DNA of 64,000 nt. Source: Sphingomonas sp. GTDB taxonomy: Bacteria > Pseudomonadota > Alphaproteobacteria > Sphingomonadales > Sphingomonadaceae. The notes under the pieces were generated by a model, which had not been told where the DNA came from, did not search any database, and saw only the letters and a list, made by a program, of their open reading frames with translations. Below are positions 53,647 through 60,876 of this stretch, in pieces (the stretch's first letter is position 1; every line of letters begins with the position of its first letter). The position numbers and the translations under genes were made by a program. Location: assembly GCF_019746665.1 (NCBI RefSeq), contig NZ_JAIERS010000003.1:114605-178604 (forward strand). Direction: 5' to 3'.

Positions 53647-54725
53647 GCGGCGGCGTTCGGCGCGGGCTTGCCGATTTCACCTGTCGTGTGCTGCAGGCGA
53701 CACTCCCGCCGGCGTTACGATCCTGGGGATGGGCGATCCGCTGCGAGACCGCCGCCATTCCTGACGATAGCCAAGCCCTGTTGTTCGCGCTCCAAAGCGC
53801 GCGCGGGCTTCTGCCGAGCGCGGTTACGCCCCGCCTGCTCCATCCTTCCGCGGCGCTGATCGGCGCCGTCGCGCTTGGCGTGGTTTACATGGCAATCGCG
53901 GGTGCGCCGACGCGCTACCTCGGCATCAATCTCGGCGCGCTGTTTGTCGGGCTGGCGATGCTGGCGCTTTTTCCCGGTGCTGGGGTCTCGGGACGAATAT
54001 GCGGCGCTCGCACGATCGCGGCCATGGCGGGCGCGCTGCTGGCGACCCCGCTGCTCGGAGACAAGGTCGACGGCATTGGACGCTGGGTGAGCTTGAGCGG
54101 CGTATCGGTCCAGCCGAGCCTCATCCTGCTGCCTTTCATGCTCGTGGCGTTCGCGCGAGAGCGCAACCGGACTTCGACAATGGGCATGGTCGTGGCCGCC
54201 GCGGCACTGGCGATCCAGCCGGATCGAGCAATGGCCGGGATGCTCGCGGCGGGTCTTGCTGTGCTCATGGTGATGCGCCCGGACAGGTTTGTGATCTCGG
54301 CCTTCGCGGCAAGCGTCGCTGGCTTCGCCGTAACGCTTGCCCGCGCCGACGCGCTGCCGGAGGCGCCCTATGTTGACGGGATTCTCCTCTCGGCTCTCCG
54401 CGTCCACTGGGCGGCTGGCGCGGCGGCTTCGGGCGGATCCGTCCTCCTGCTGTTTCCCGCGATTGCCGGCTACTATCGCGATCCGGCGAAGCGCGCGACG
54501 TTCGCCGTGTTCGGTGCTGCCTGGCTTGCCCTGATTCTCGCGGCGGCCTTCGGCACATATCCGACGCCGGTCGTCGGTTACGGCGGCAGTGCCATCATCG
54601 GCTATACACTAAGCATTCTGGCGCTACCGAAGCTGATGACAGACCCGGTGCCGCCCGTTGCCGGCATAGCTGAACAACCGATCACACCGCTGAGCGATCA
54701 ACGGCTTTCGGTCGTACTGGCCTGA
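53643..54725 (+). CDS. PadR-linked membrane protein with FtsW/RodA-like segment
   Basis: 360 residues. Residues 1-60 look like a permease prefix domain (TLPPALRSWGWAIRCETAAI followed by PDDSQALLFALQSARGL). Nine or so hydrophobic segments follow. The segment GRWVSLSGVSVQPSLILLPF resembles the SEDS signature of FtsW/RodA (GRWIxxGxxxxQPSE), but the Glu after PS is replaced by Leu and the protein is short. I do not call it a peptidoglycan polymerase; it may be a diverged SEDS-like protein. It is second in the operon and is followed by two hydrolases. Confidence 0.55.
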   Translation: MSGGVRRGLADFTCRVLQATLPPALRSWGWAIRCETAAIPDDSQALLFALQSARGLLPSAVTPRLLHPSAALIGAVALGVVYMAIAGAPTRYLGINLGALFVGLAMLALFPGAGVSGRICGARTIAAMAGALLATPLLGDKVDGIGRWVSLSGVSVQPSLILLPFMLVAFARERNRTSTMGMVVAAAALAIQPDRAMAGMLAAGLAVLMVMRPDRFVISAFAASVAGFAVTLARADALPEAPYVDGILLSALRVHWAAGAAASGGSVLLLFPAIAGYYRDPAKRATFAVFGAAWLALILAAAFGTYPTPVVGYGGSAIIGYTLSILALPKLMTDPVPPVAGIAEQPITPLSDQRLSVVLA

Positions 54726-54730
54726 TCGGC

Positions 54731-55663
54731 ATGTCCGGGACCGAACCCCGCGAAAAGCTTCGCCGTGTGGCATCATCGGTGCTCGGGCGCCGATCTCGCC
54801 AATGGCTGGCGGCGGTCTTGGTCGCCGGTTTGGCTTTTTACGCATGGACGCAGATCTCGCGACCGCGCGGCGCTCAAAAGGTTGCGTTCCGGCCCGCCGT
54901 GCAGCATTGCGGCACCAACGGTCCGCTGCGCTACTGCGTCTATCGGGACCGTCGGGGCACCACCGGCGACATCGTCTATCATCTGCACGGCCGGCGGCTG
55001 GACGAGCACGTCTGGAACGACGACACCTATTTCACCGCCATGTTGCAGTCGGAATGGGAGCGCAACGGGACGCTGCCGCCCACGGTCGTCACGCTGTCTT
55101 ACGGACCGACCTGGCTGCTCACACCCAAGGGCGCCAAACCGGACAGCGGGTTGCTCGAGCAATTGATGGCCAGCCTGCCGGCGATCGAGGCCAAGATCGG
55201 ACATCCACGTCGCCGCCTGTTGTTAGGTGAATCGATGGGCGGGCTGAACGTTCTCGTGGCCGGTCTCTCCTACCCTGATCGGTTCGCCAAAATCGCGGCC
55301 CTTTGCCCCGGCGTCTATCAATCGTCGCCGTTCGCCTCGCTGTCTAGCATCCGTGCGTCGATGGAGCGCACCGGCGCTGACCCGAAGACTGTGTTCGGCG
55401 TCTGGCTGATGGCGCGGCACTATGTCGCCAGCGATGCCGAGTGGCGTCGCATCTCGCCCCTCGACCTTATCGCGCGGGCCGGTCCGGGTTCCCCAGCGCT
55501 CTATCTCTCCAACGGTCTCTATGACGCCTATGGAAATTTCGAGGGCACCGAGCGACTTGCCCAACTGGCGCGGGGTCGGGGCGTCAGGACGGAATGGCAC
55601 CCATTATATGGCGGACATTGCGCGATCGATGCAGCCTCGCTCGCCGCATTTCTGAGTTCCTGA
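54731..55663 (+). CDS. Membrane-anchored alpha/beta-hydrolase esterase
   Basis: 310 residues. One N-terminal hydrophobic segment (QWLAAVLVAGLAFYAWTQIS), likely a signal anchor. The esterase core is present: GDIVYHLHGRRLDEHVWNDD (oxyanion), LLLGESMGGLNVLVAGLSYP (nucleophile Ser in GESMG) and YGGHCAID (His). It belongs to the esterase D/antigen 85-like group. It starts six bases after the membrane gene's stop. Substrate unknown. Confidence 0.82.
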   Translation: MSGTEPREKLRRVASSVLGRRSRQWLAAVLVAGLAFYAWTQISRPRGAQKVAFRPAVQHCGTNGPLRYCVYRDRRGTTGDIVYHLHGRRLDEHVWNDDTYFTAMLQSEWERNGTLPPTVVTLSYGPTWLLTPKGAKPDSGLLEQLMASLPAIEAKIGHPRRRLLLGESMGGLNVLVAGLSYPDRFAKIAALCPGVYQSSPFASLSSIRASMERTGADPKTVFGVWLMARHYVASDAEWRRISPLDLIARAGPGSPALYLSNGLYDAYGNFEGTERLAQLARGRGVRTEWHPLYGGHCAIDAASLAAFLSS

Positions 55664-55692
55664 GGCATCATCGGTTAACTGAGGAAAACCAA

Positions 55693-56691
55693 GTGTCGCG
55701 TCCCTGGCTCATCGCTTCCACGCTCTTTCTCGCCCTTGGAATTGCAGGGGCGGCCTGTGGCCAGGCGAGCCAGGAGGTGCCGAAAGTCGAACGCGAAGGC
55801 GTGTGGCAGCCGACGCGGGGCGGCACCCAGGTTCCACTATGGCCAGCGAACATGGCACTCGCGAAGCCCGACACTGGCGATCATCCCGAAGCGACCGGCA
55901 ACGGGTCGCCCCTTGTGGGGGGAAGAAAATGGCACTGGGCCAGCTATGTGACCAGGCCGACGATGACGATCTATAAACCCATTGGCCGAAATACTGGCAC
56001 GGCGATGCTGGTTCTGCCGGGCGGCGGATTCTACGCCGTCGCCACCGATCTCGAAGGCACCGAAATCTGCGATTGGGTGACCCGCCAGGGCATGACCTGT
56101 GCGATGCTGAAGTACCGCACGCCCCAGGTGTGGCCGAAGGTGGATGGGCATCAGCAGCGGCCGGCGGTGCTGCTGGGGCTGGAGGACGCTCAGCGCGCGA
56201 TGGGGCTGCTTCGGCAGCACGCGGCCCGCTACGCGATCGACCCTCGCAGAATCGGCGTGATCGGGTTTTCGGCCGGCGCTTACCTCGTCACCAACATGAG
56301 CAATACCGAAGAACGGACCTACCCGCTGACCGATGCGGCGGATCATCAGTCACCGCGACCGGACTTCGCCATTGTCGCCTATGGCGCGCGCATGCTCGAT
56401 GACAGCAAGGGGAAGAACAGCCTTGAACTCAGACCGTGGGTGAAGATCAGTCCCAACGCGCCGCCGACCCTGATTATCCACGCGATGAACGACCCCGTCG
56501 ACGATGTCCGCGAAGCGATGGCATATGCGCTGGCCCTCAACGACGCCGGCGTTCCGGTCGATATGCGCCTATATGCCAAGGGGGGTCATGCCTTTGGCTT
56601 GCGACCGACCGCCAACCCGATCACGACGCGATGGCCGCAACAGGTGCGGCAATGGCTGCACGACATCGGAATGCTGCACGGCGGCAAATGA
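55693..56691 (+). CDS. Secreted alpha/beta hydrolase (BD-FAE/acetyl-esterase type)
   Basis: 332 residues from GTG 55693 (GAGGA upstream). Signal peptide region PWLIASTLFLALGIAGAACG, possibly a lipoprotein (AACG). The core has AMLVLPGGGFYAVATDLEGT (oxyanion HGGG-like), RRIGVIGFSAGAYLVTNMSN (Ser in GFSAG), PTLIIHAMNDPVDDVREA (Asp) and GGHAFGLR (His). Similar enzymes are carbohydrate or feruloyl acetyl-esterases. Last gene of the PadR operon. Confidence 0.82.
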   Translation: MSRPWLIASTLFLALGIAGAACGQASQEVPKVEREGVWQPTRGGTQVPLWPANMALAKPDTGDHPEATGNGSPLVGGRKWHWASYVTRPTMTIYKPIGRNTGTAMLVLPGGGFYAVATDLEGTEICDWVTRQGMTCAMLKYRTPQVWPKVDGHQQRPAVLLGLEDAQRAMGLLRQHAARYAIDPRRIGVIGFSAGAYLVTNMSNTEERTYPLTDAADHQSPRPDFAIVAYGARMLDDSKGKNSLELRPWVKISPNAPPTLIIHAMNDPVDDVREAMAYALALNDAGVPVDMRLYAKGGHAFGLRPTANPITTRWPQQVRQWLHDIGMLHGGK

Positions 56692-56790
56692 GGGAAGATG
56701 GCAATAACCGGCGCGGTCGGACGGACTGGTTTGCGCCGCAACTACGGTCATAAAGCCCGACAAGCCGTCGCCCCAAAAGCGGGCGTCGAT

Positions 56791-58389
56791 TTACGCCCGG
56801 TCGTCGGTGATGCTGGCCCAGTCGAGCCCGAAGCGCGCGAGATATTTTCGTAACCTATCCGCATCGTTGGCGGAACTGCGCCGCGCCCGCGACGCAGTGA
56901 ACAAAGCTCTACCAGCTTCAGACAGTGAGCGGCTCCGCCGACACACGCGGATTGTTTCGACCAGCTGCACGCGATCGAACGGATCGATGGCCTCGAGTGC
57001 CTCGCGCCCCAGCAGCCGAGCGAGGATATCATCTCCCTGGTCGCATTGGCCGCTCCACAAGCGTTGCAGGCGGGCGATCTCGGCGTTCACGCATTCAAGG
57101 TCGATCCGCCCCTTCGGACTAAGCGTCGCCATGCGCGTAACGCTCGCGGCGAGGTCACGAAAGTTGCCCGGCCATGCAGCGCCAGGGCCGGTTGCAAAGG
57201 CAACGTAACGCTGGCGCGCTTCTTTGTTGAAGCTGGCCCTATCACCCTCGCGCTCTGCGAAGCGATCGAGTTCGTAGTCGAGGTTGGGTTCAATATCCTC
57301 GCGGCGATCGGCCAGGCCGGGCAGATGAAACGTCCACAGGTTGAGGCGGGCGTAAAGGTCGTCTCGAAACGCACCGCTTGCGACGGCTTCGCCGAGATCG
57401 CGATTGGTGCCCGCTATCAGCTGGAAGTCGCTCGCCGCTTCCTTGTCGGCACCGACGGGCAGGAAGCGTTTGTCCTCGATCGCGCGCAGGATCATCGCCT
57501 GCTCGTCGAGGCCGAGTTCGCCGATCTCGTCCAGGAACAGCATGCCCTTGTCGGCCGCCCGCAGGAGGCCGGGGCGATCGGCGACCGCGCCGGTAAAGGC
57601 GCCCTTGCGGTGACCGAACAGCGCGGACATCGCGCCATCACCCTTCAGCGTCGCGCAGTTCACCTCGACAAACGAGCCTGCGACCTGATGCTTGAGCTTC
57701 TTGAGCTCGTAGATACGCCGCGCCAGCAAGCTCTTGCCCGCCCCGGTCGGCCCCATCAGCAGGATCGGTGCCTTGGAGCGGAGCGCCACCTTTTCGATCT
57801 CATCGATCATCCGGTTGAACGCGACATTGCGCGTGTCGATGCCGGATTTCAGGAATGACGTGCTCTCGGCGCTTGCAACGGCGAAGCGCGTGGCGATGCT
57901 GTCGTAGCGCGACAGGTCGAGATCGATCGTGTTCCAGGTCCCGGCGGGGTTGGGTGTGCCACGCTCGGGCTGGGTCTGGAGGAGGCGGCCAGGCAGGTAA
58001 CGCGCTTCGGTCAGCAGGAAGAGGCAGATCTGCGCGACATGGGTGCCGGTGGTGATATGGATGAGGTAATCCTCGGTATCGGGATCGAAGGGCTCGGCGC
58101 GCGCGAAGTCGAGCAGCTTGCCATAGACCTCCTCGAAATCCCACGGATCGCGGAAATCGAGCAGGCGCAGGTCGACATGCGTCTCCGGCGATACAGAGCC
58201 GATGTCCTCCGCGACATATTCGGCGAGCCGGCGATGCGGTGTCCCATGCAGGAGAATCAACCGATCGACGCGGAGGTCCTCATGCATCGCGAGCCCGACC
58301 GTAGGCCGCCACTTGCTCCAGCGCGAGGGGCCGAACTTGCTCGCGTCGAGCGTCGAGCCGAGGAAGCCGATGACGGTCAGGGGTTTCAT
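56791..58389 (-). CDS. rtcR: RtcR, sigma54 activator of the RNA-repair operon
   Basis: 532 residues. The N-terminal 180 residues are the CARF-like sensor typical of RtcR (GFLGSTLDASKFGPSRWSKW, then RPTVGLAMHEDLRVDRLILL). The AAA+ domain has Walker A GPTGAGKS, the sigma54-contact loop KGAFTGAVAD, Walker B FLDEIGELGLDEQ and the arginine-finger region. The C-terminus carries an HTH. In E. coli RtcR is held inactive by its sensor until damaged tRNA ends are present. It is divergent from rsr-rtcBA with a candidate enhancer between. Start 58389 matches the conserved MKPLTVIGFLG. Confidence 0.95.
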   Translation of the reverse strand: MKPLTVIGFLGSTLDASKFGPSRWSKWRPTVGLAMHEDLRVDRLILLHGTPHRRLAEYVAEDIGSVSPETHVDLRLLDFRDPWDFEEVYGKLLDFARAEPFDPDTEDYLIHITTGTHVAQICLFLLTEARYLPGRLLQTQPERGTPNPAGTWNTIDLDLSRYDSIATRFAVASAESTSFLKSGIDTRNVAFNRMIDEIEKVALRSKAPILLMGPTGAGKSLLARRIYELKKLKHQVAGSFVEVNCATLKGDGAMSALFGHRKGAFTGAVADRPGLLRAADKGMLFLDEIGELGLDEQAMILRAIEDKRFLPVGADKEAASDFQLIAGTNRDLGEAVASGAFRDDLYARLNLWTFHLPGLADRREDIEPNLDYELDRFAEREGDRASFNKEARQRYVAFATGPGAAWPGNFRDLAASVTRMATLSPKGRIDLECVNAEIARLQRLWSGQCDQGDDILARLLGREALEAIDPFDRVQLVETIRVCRRSRSLSEAGRALFTASRARRSSANDADRLRKYLARFGLDWASITDDRA

Positions 58390-58473
58390 GACTATCCCAT
58401 AGGATAAATCTTGATCCACATCGATAGAAAAAGAGCGAATGATATGGTGCCGCCCCGTATCACCTCGTTTCAA

Positions 58474-58498
58474 TAAAACATTATAATCTAATGTTTTA
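58474..58498. promoter_or_regulatory. Candidate RtcR enhancer (UAS)
   Basis: TAAAACATT-N7-AATGTTTTA is a perfect 9-bp inverted repeat, AT-rich in a GC-rich genome, centred 43 bp upstream of the sigma54 -24 element and 97 bp from the rtcR start. Position fits an enhancer-binding protein site. RtcR recognition is inferred. Confidence 0.65.
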
Positions 58499-58527
58499 CT
58501 CGATTTTCAGCAGCACTCCGATGCATT

Positions 58528-58543
58528 TGGCACGCCCCCTGCT
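58528..58543 (+). promoter_or_regulatory. Sigma54 promoter of the RNA-repair operon
   Basis: TGGCACGCCCCCTGCT has the invariant GG (58529-58530) and GC (58541-58542) separated by 10 bases, and TGGCAC matches the -24 box exactly. It drives the tRNA-like RNA, rsr, the Y RNAs, rtcB and rtcA. Confidence 0.85.
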
Positions 58544-58594
58544 CTACTCTGTGCGTCGGTCGAGGCGGATTGCTCTTCCGATGGAGCGGAAACC

Positions 58595-58622
58595 GGGGCG
58601 GCCGGAATGGGCCGGCCGCCCC
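58595..58622 (+). other. Leader hairpin of the RNA-repair transcript
   Basis: GGGGCGGCCGG (58595-58605) pairs perfectly with CCGGCCGCCCC (58612-58622) over AATGGG. It has no U-tract and sits between the promoter and the tRNA-like RNA. It may protect the transcript 5' end or direct processing of the tRNA-like RNA, whose first base is 11 bases further on. Confidence 0.45.
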
Positions 58623-58632
58623 ACGAAATTCA

Positions 58633-58711
58633 CAGGGCGTAGCTCAGTCTGCGTGAGAGCACCGGCCTTGGGAGCCGGGGGTCGCAGGTTCAAATCCTGC
58701 CGCCCTGACCA
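58633..58711 (+). tRNA. tRNA-Pro(TGG)-like RNA in the RNA-repair leader
   Basis: 79 nt cloverleaf in normal order: acceptor CAGGGCG/CGCCCTG (C1-G72 as in bacterial tRNA-Pro), anticodon stem CCGGC/GCCGG with loop CTTGGGA (anticodon TGG), T-arm GCAGG-TTCAAAT-CCTGC and an encoded CCA. The D-loop AGTCTGCGTGA lacks the G18-G19 pair needed for the tertiary fold, and the D-stem is GCTC/GAGC rather than the usual Pro form. It lies 17 bases before rsr with its Shine-Dalgarno between. It may be a tRNA, a tRNA-derived sensor or a decoy substrate for RtcB; a standard tRNA-Pro gene would not be expected inside a sigma54 operon. Confidence 0.65.
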
Positions 58712-58728
58712 ATTGAGGAGGTTGGACG

Positions 58729-60276
58729 ATGGCCAACAAGGGACTTTTTGCATCGGCCGCGACGAAGTTGCTGCCGCGCGCGAATGCGGTGAACAACGAA
58801 GGCGCGCCGGCCTATGCCTATGGCCCCGAGGCCAAGCTCGCCCAGCTTGCCGCGACCGGAACGCTTGCCGACAACTTCTACGGCGCGGCGGAAACGCAGC
58901 TTGCCGATGGGCTGGCCGCGGCCCAGGCGGTCGACCCGTATTTCGTGGCGCAGGCAGCGATCTATGCGCGGCGCTCGGGGGCGATGAAGGACATGCCGGC
59001 ATTGCTGGCGGCGTATCTTACGGTCGCCGATCCCGATTTGGCGGTGCCGGTATTCAGCCGGGTGATCGACAACGGGCGAATGCTGCGCAATTTCGTGCAG
59101 ATCATGCGCTCCGGGCAGGTCGGACGGACCTCGCTCGGCTCGCGGCCGAAGCGGCTGGTCCAGCATTGGCTGGAGCAGGCGTCGATGCCGCAGCTGATGG
59201 CGGCGGCGACGGGCAAGGATCCGAGCCTCGCGGATATCGTCCGCATGGTTCACCCCAAGCCCGCCGATGCCACGCGCAAGGCATTCTATGGCTGGCTGAT
59301 CGGGCGTCCGTATGACGTCGCCGCGCTGCCCGCCGAGATCGCCGCGTTCGAGGCGTGGAAAGCCGATCGGTCGTTGCCGCTGCCGCAGGTCCCGTTCGAG
59401 TGGCTGACCGCTTTTCCGCTGACGGCGGCGGATTGGGCCGTGCTGTCGACGCGGATCGGGTGGCAGGCGCTGCGGATGAACCTGAACACCTTGGCGCGCA
59501 GCGGCGCGTTCGACGTGCCAGGCGTGTCCGAGGTCGTAGCCGCGCGGCTCGCCGACGCCGAGACGATCGCGAAGGTCCGGCCAATGCCCTATCAATTGAT
59601 GGTGGCACTTGGCCAGGCTGGAGACGGGGTGCCGCTGAATGTCCAGGCTGCGCTCGAGCAGGCGCTGGAGCTGTCGCTTCGGCGCGTGCCGAAGGTGGCG
59701 GGCCGGGTCGTCGTCTGCCCCGACGTGTCGGGGTCGATGGAATCGCCGGCGACGGGTTATCGCAAGGGCGCCTCGTCGAAGGTCAGGTGCATCGATGTCG
59801 CGGCCCTCGTCGCGGCGGCGATGCTACGCACCAACCGCGACGCGCGGGTGCTGCCGTTCGAGCAGGCGGTCGTGAAGCTGAAGCTCAAGGCCAATGCCCG
59901 GGTCGCCGTGAATGCGGCGAAGCTGGCGGCGGTCGGGGGTGGCGGGACCAATGTCTCGGCACCGCTGGCGCTGCTTAACCGGGAGCGGGCACAGGTCGAT
60001 CTGGTCGTCATCGTCTCGGACAACGAGTCCTGGGTCGATGCCAGCCGGCGCGGCGCGACGGCGACGATGGCGGAGTGGAACAGGCTGAAGGACCGGAATC
60101 CGGGTGCGAAGCTCGTCTGCATCGACATCCAGCCGTACGGGACGACGCAGGCGAAGGACCAGGCGGACATATTGAATGTCGGAGGTTTCTCCGACGCCGT
60201 GTTCGATACGATCGCGCGCTTCGCCGCGGGCAAGACGCGCGATTGGGTCGAAGTTATCAAGGAGATCGAAGTATAA
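58729..60276 (+). CDS. rsr: Rsr, Ro60-like TROVE-domain RNA-binding protein
   Basis: 515 residues. It has the alpha-helical TROVE ring (residues about 30-320, with YFVAQAAIYARRSGAMKDMP, VDAKPADATRKAF-like helices and PYQLMVALGQAG) and a C-terminal vWA domain whose MIDAS motif DVSGS has Asp332, Ser334 and Ser336. Rsr binds Y RNAs and misfolded RNA and can couple them to exonucleases such as PNPase. It follows the tRNA-like RNA (GAGGAGG upstream) and is followed after five bases by the first of five Y RNA-like genes. Confidence 0.93.
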   Translation: MANKGLFASAATKLLPRANAVNNEGAPAYAYGPEAKLAQLAATGTLADNFYGAAETQLADGLAAAQAVDPYFVAQAAIYARRSGAMKDMPALLAAYLTVADPDLAVPVFSRVIDNGRMLRNFVQIMRSGQVGRTSLGSRPKRLVQHWLEQASMPQLMAAATGKDPSLADIVRMVHPKPADATRKAFYGWLIGRPYDVAALPAEIAAFEAWKADRSLPLPQVPFEWLTAFPLTAADWAVLSTRIGWQALRMNLNTLARSGAFDVPGVSEVVAARLADAETIAKVRPMPYQLMVALGQAGDGVPLNVQAALEQALELSLRRVPKVAGRVVVCPDVSGSMESPATGYRKGASSKVRCIDVAALVAAAMLRTNRDARVLPFEQAVVKLKLKANARVAVNAAKLAAVGGGGTNVSAPLALLNRERAQVDLVVIVSDNESWVDASRRGATATMAEWNRLKDRNPGAKLVCIDIQPYGTTQAKDQADILNVGGFSDAVFDTIARFAAGKTRDWVEVIKEIEV

Positions 60277-60281
60277 GAATT

Positions 60282-60441
60282 GGGTCGTGGCGAATGCTGG
60301 TGGGACTACATCGTCACCAGAGAAGGCCCGACGAGTAAAGCGCTCCAGCGCCCGCGAGGGATTGGAGAGATGCGGGTTCGAATCCCGCCGCCGACACGTA
60401 GCTTAAGGGCCGCGTCTTGCCGCTCCTCGTCGCCACGACCC
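60282..60441 (+). ncRNA. Y RNA-like gene 1
   Basis: About 160 nt. The terminal stem is a perfect 12-bp pairing: GGGTCGTGGCGA (60282-60293) with TCGCCACGACCC (60430-60441), carrying the GRCGA core. A 6-nt (ATGCTG) / 9-nt internal loop is followed by stem 2 GTGGGAC (60300-60306) / GTCTTGC (60414-60420, with G.U pairs). The T-arm is GCGGG-TTCGAAT-CCCGC (60372-60388). The acceptor is shortened and the D-arm poorly formed; a 65-nt insertion (class II variable-arm-like) precedes the T-arm. It is the longest and least tRNA-like copy. Confidence 0.8.
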
Positions 60442-60450
60442 ATCCCGCAT

Positions 60451-60573
60451 CACGGCGAATGCCAGTGGAACTACATGAACTTCAGTGTCGGCGGTTCGAA
60501 TCCGCCTCCGGCTTCGGCCGGGTAGCTCAGCTGGATAGAGCATGAAGCCGTTTCACGAACATTCGTCGCCGTG
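60451..60573 (+). ncRNA. Y RNA-like gene 2 (UUCG-capped tRNA module)
   Basis: About 123 nt. Terminal stem CACGGCGA (60451-60458) / TCGCCGTG (60566-60573). Internal loop ATGCCA / 9 nt. Stem 2 GTGGAAC (60465-60471) / GTTTCAC (60550-60556). T-arm GGCGG-TTCGAAT-CCGCC (60490-60506). Acceptor TCCGGC-TTCG-GCCGGG (60507-60522): the 3' strand is joined to the 5' strand by a UUCG tetraloop. Then TA and an intact D-arm GCTC...GAGC with GG in the loop (60525-60541). Order is 3' half before 5' half, a tRNA opened at the anticodon. Confidence 0.88.
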
Positions 60574-60584
60574 GACCTGACAAT

Positions 60585-60715
60585 CGTGACGAATGCCCGA
60601 CGGACTACATCGACTGCTAATCGCCAGGTCGCGGGTTCGAGTCCCGCCGGGTCTACCACGGGCCCGTAGCTCAGTTGGTAGAGCGGGGACGTCTGTCAAA
60701 CACCTGGTCGTCACG
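60585..60715 (+). ncRNA. Y RNA-like gene 3 (covariant stem; ACCAC loop)
   Basis: About 131 nt. Terminal stem CGTGACGA (60585-60592) / TCGTCACG (60708-60715): here the core is GACGA instead of GGCGA, and the 3' strand changes to match (TCGTC instead of TCGCC). Stem 2 GACGGAC (60599-60605) / GTCTGTC (60691-60697). T-arm GCGGG-TTCGAGT-CCCGC (60631-60647). Acceptor CGGGTCT-ACCAC-GGGCCCG (60648-60666, two G.U pairs); the linker begins ACCA, as in a mature 3' end. D-arm GCTCAGTTGGTAGAGC at 60669-60684. An anticodon-arm remnant (CTGCTAA loop) precedes the T-arm. Confidence 0.9.
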
Positions 60716-60728
60716 GACCGAACAGCAA

Positions 60729-60866
60729 TTCTGGCGAATGCCGGAGGAACTACAGCACGCCCGAGACGCCGGTTCGATCCCGGCCGGATCAGCGCGGTGA
60801 AAGCCGACTGATCCGTCGTCTAGCGGAAGGACACGGGCCACGTTTCTCCACTTTTCGTCGCCGGAA
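60729..60866 (+). ncRNA. Y RNA-like gene 4 (tRNA-Glu-like D-arm)
   Basis: About 138 nt. Terminal stem TTCTGGCGA (60729-60737) / TCGCCGGAA (60858-60866, one G.U). Stem 2 GAGGAAC (60744-60750) / GTTTCTC (60842-60848). T-arm GCCGG-TTCGATC-CCGGC (60768-60784). Acceptor CGGATCA (60785-60791) / TGATCCG (60809-60815), perfect 7 bp, with a 17-nt loop that adds a CGG/CCG extension. D-arm TCGTCTAGCGGAAGGACAC resembles bacterial tRNA-Glu. Confidence 0.88.
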
Positions 60867-60876
60867 GACGAACACA

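Noticed and set aside
53643..54725. Calling the PadR-linked membrane protein FtsW or RodA
   Set aside because: The GRWxSLxGxSxQPS-like segment lacks the following Glu and the rest of the SEDS motifs cannot be recognised; only a resemblance is claimed.
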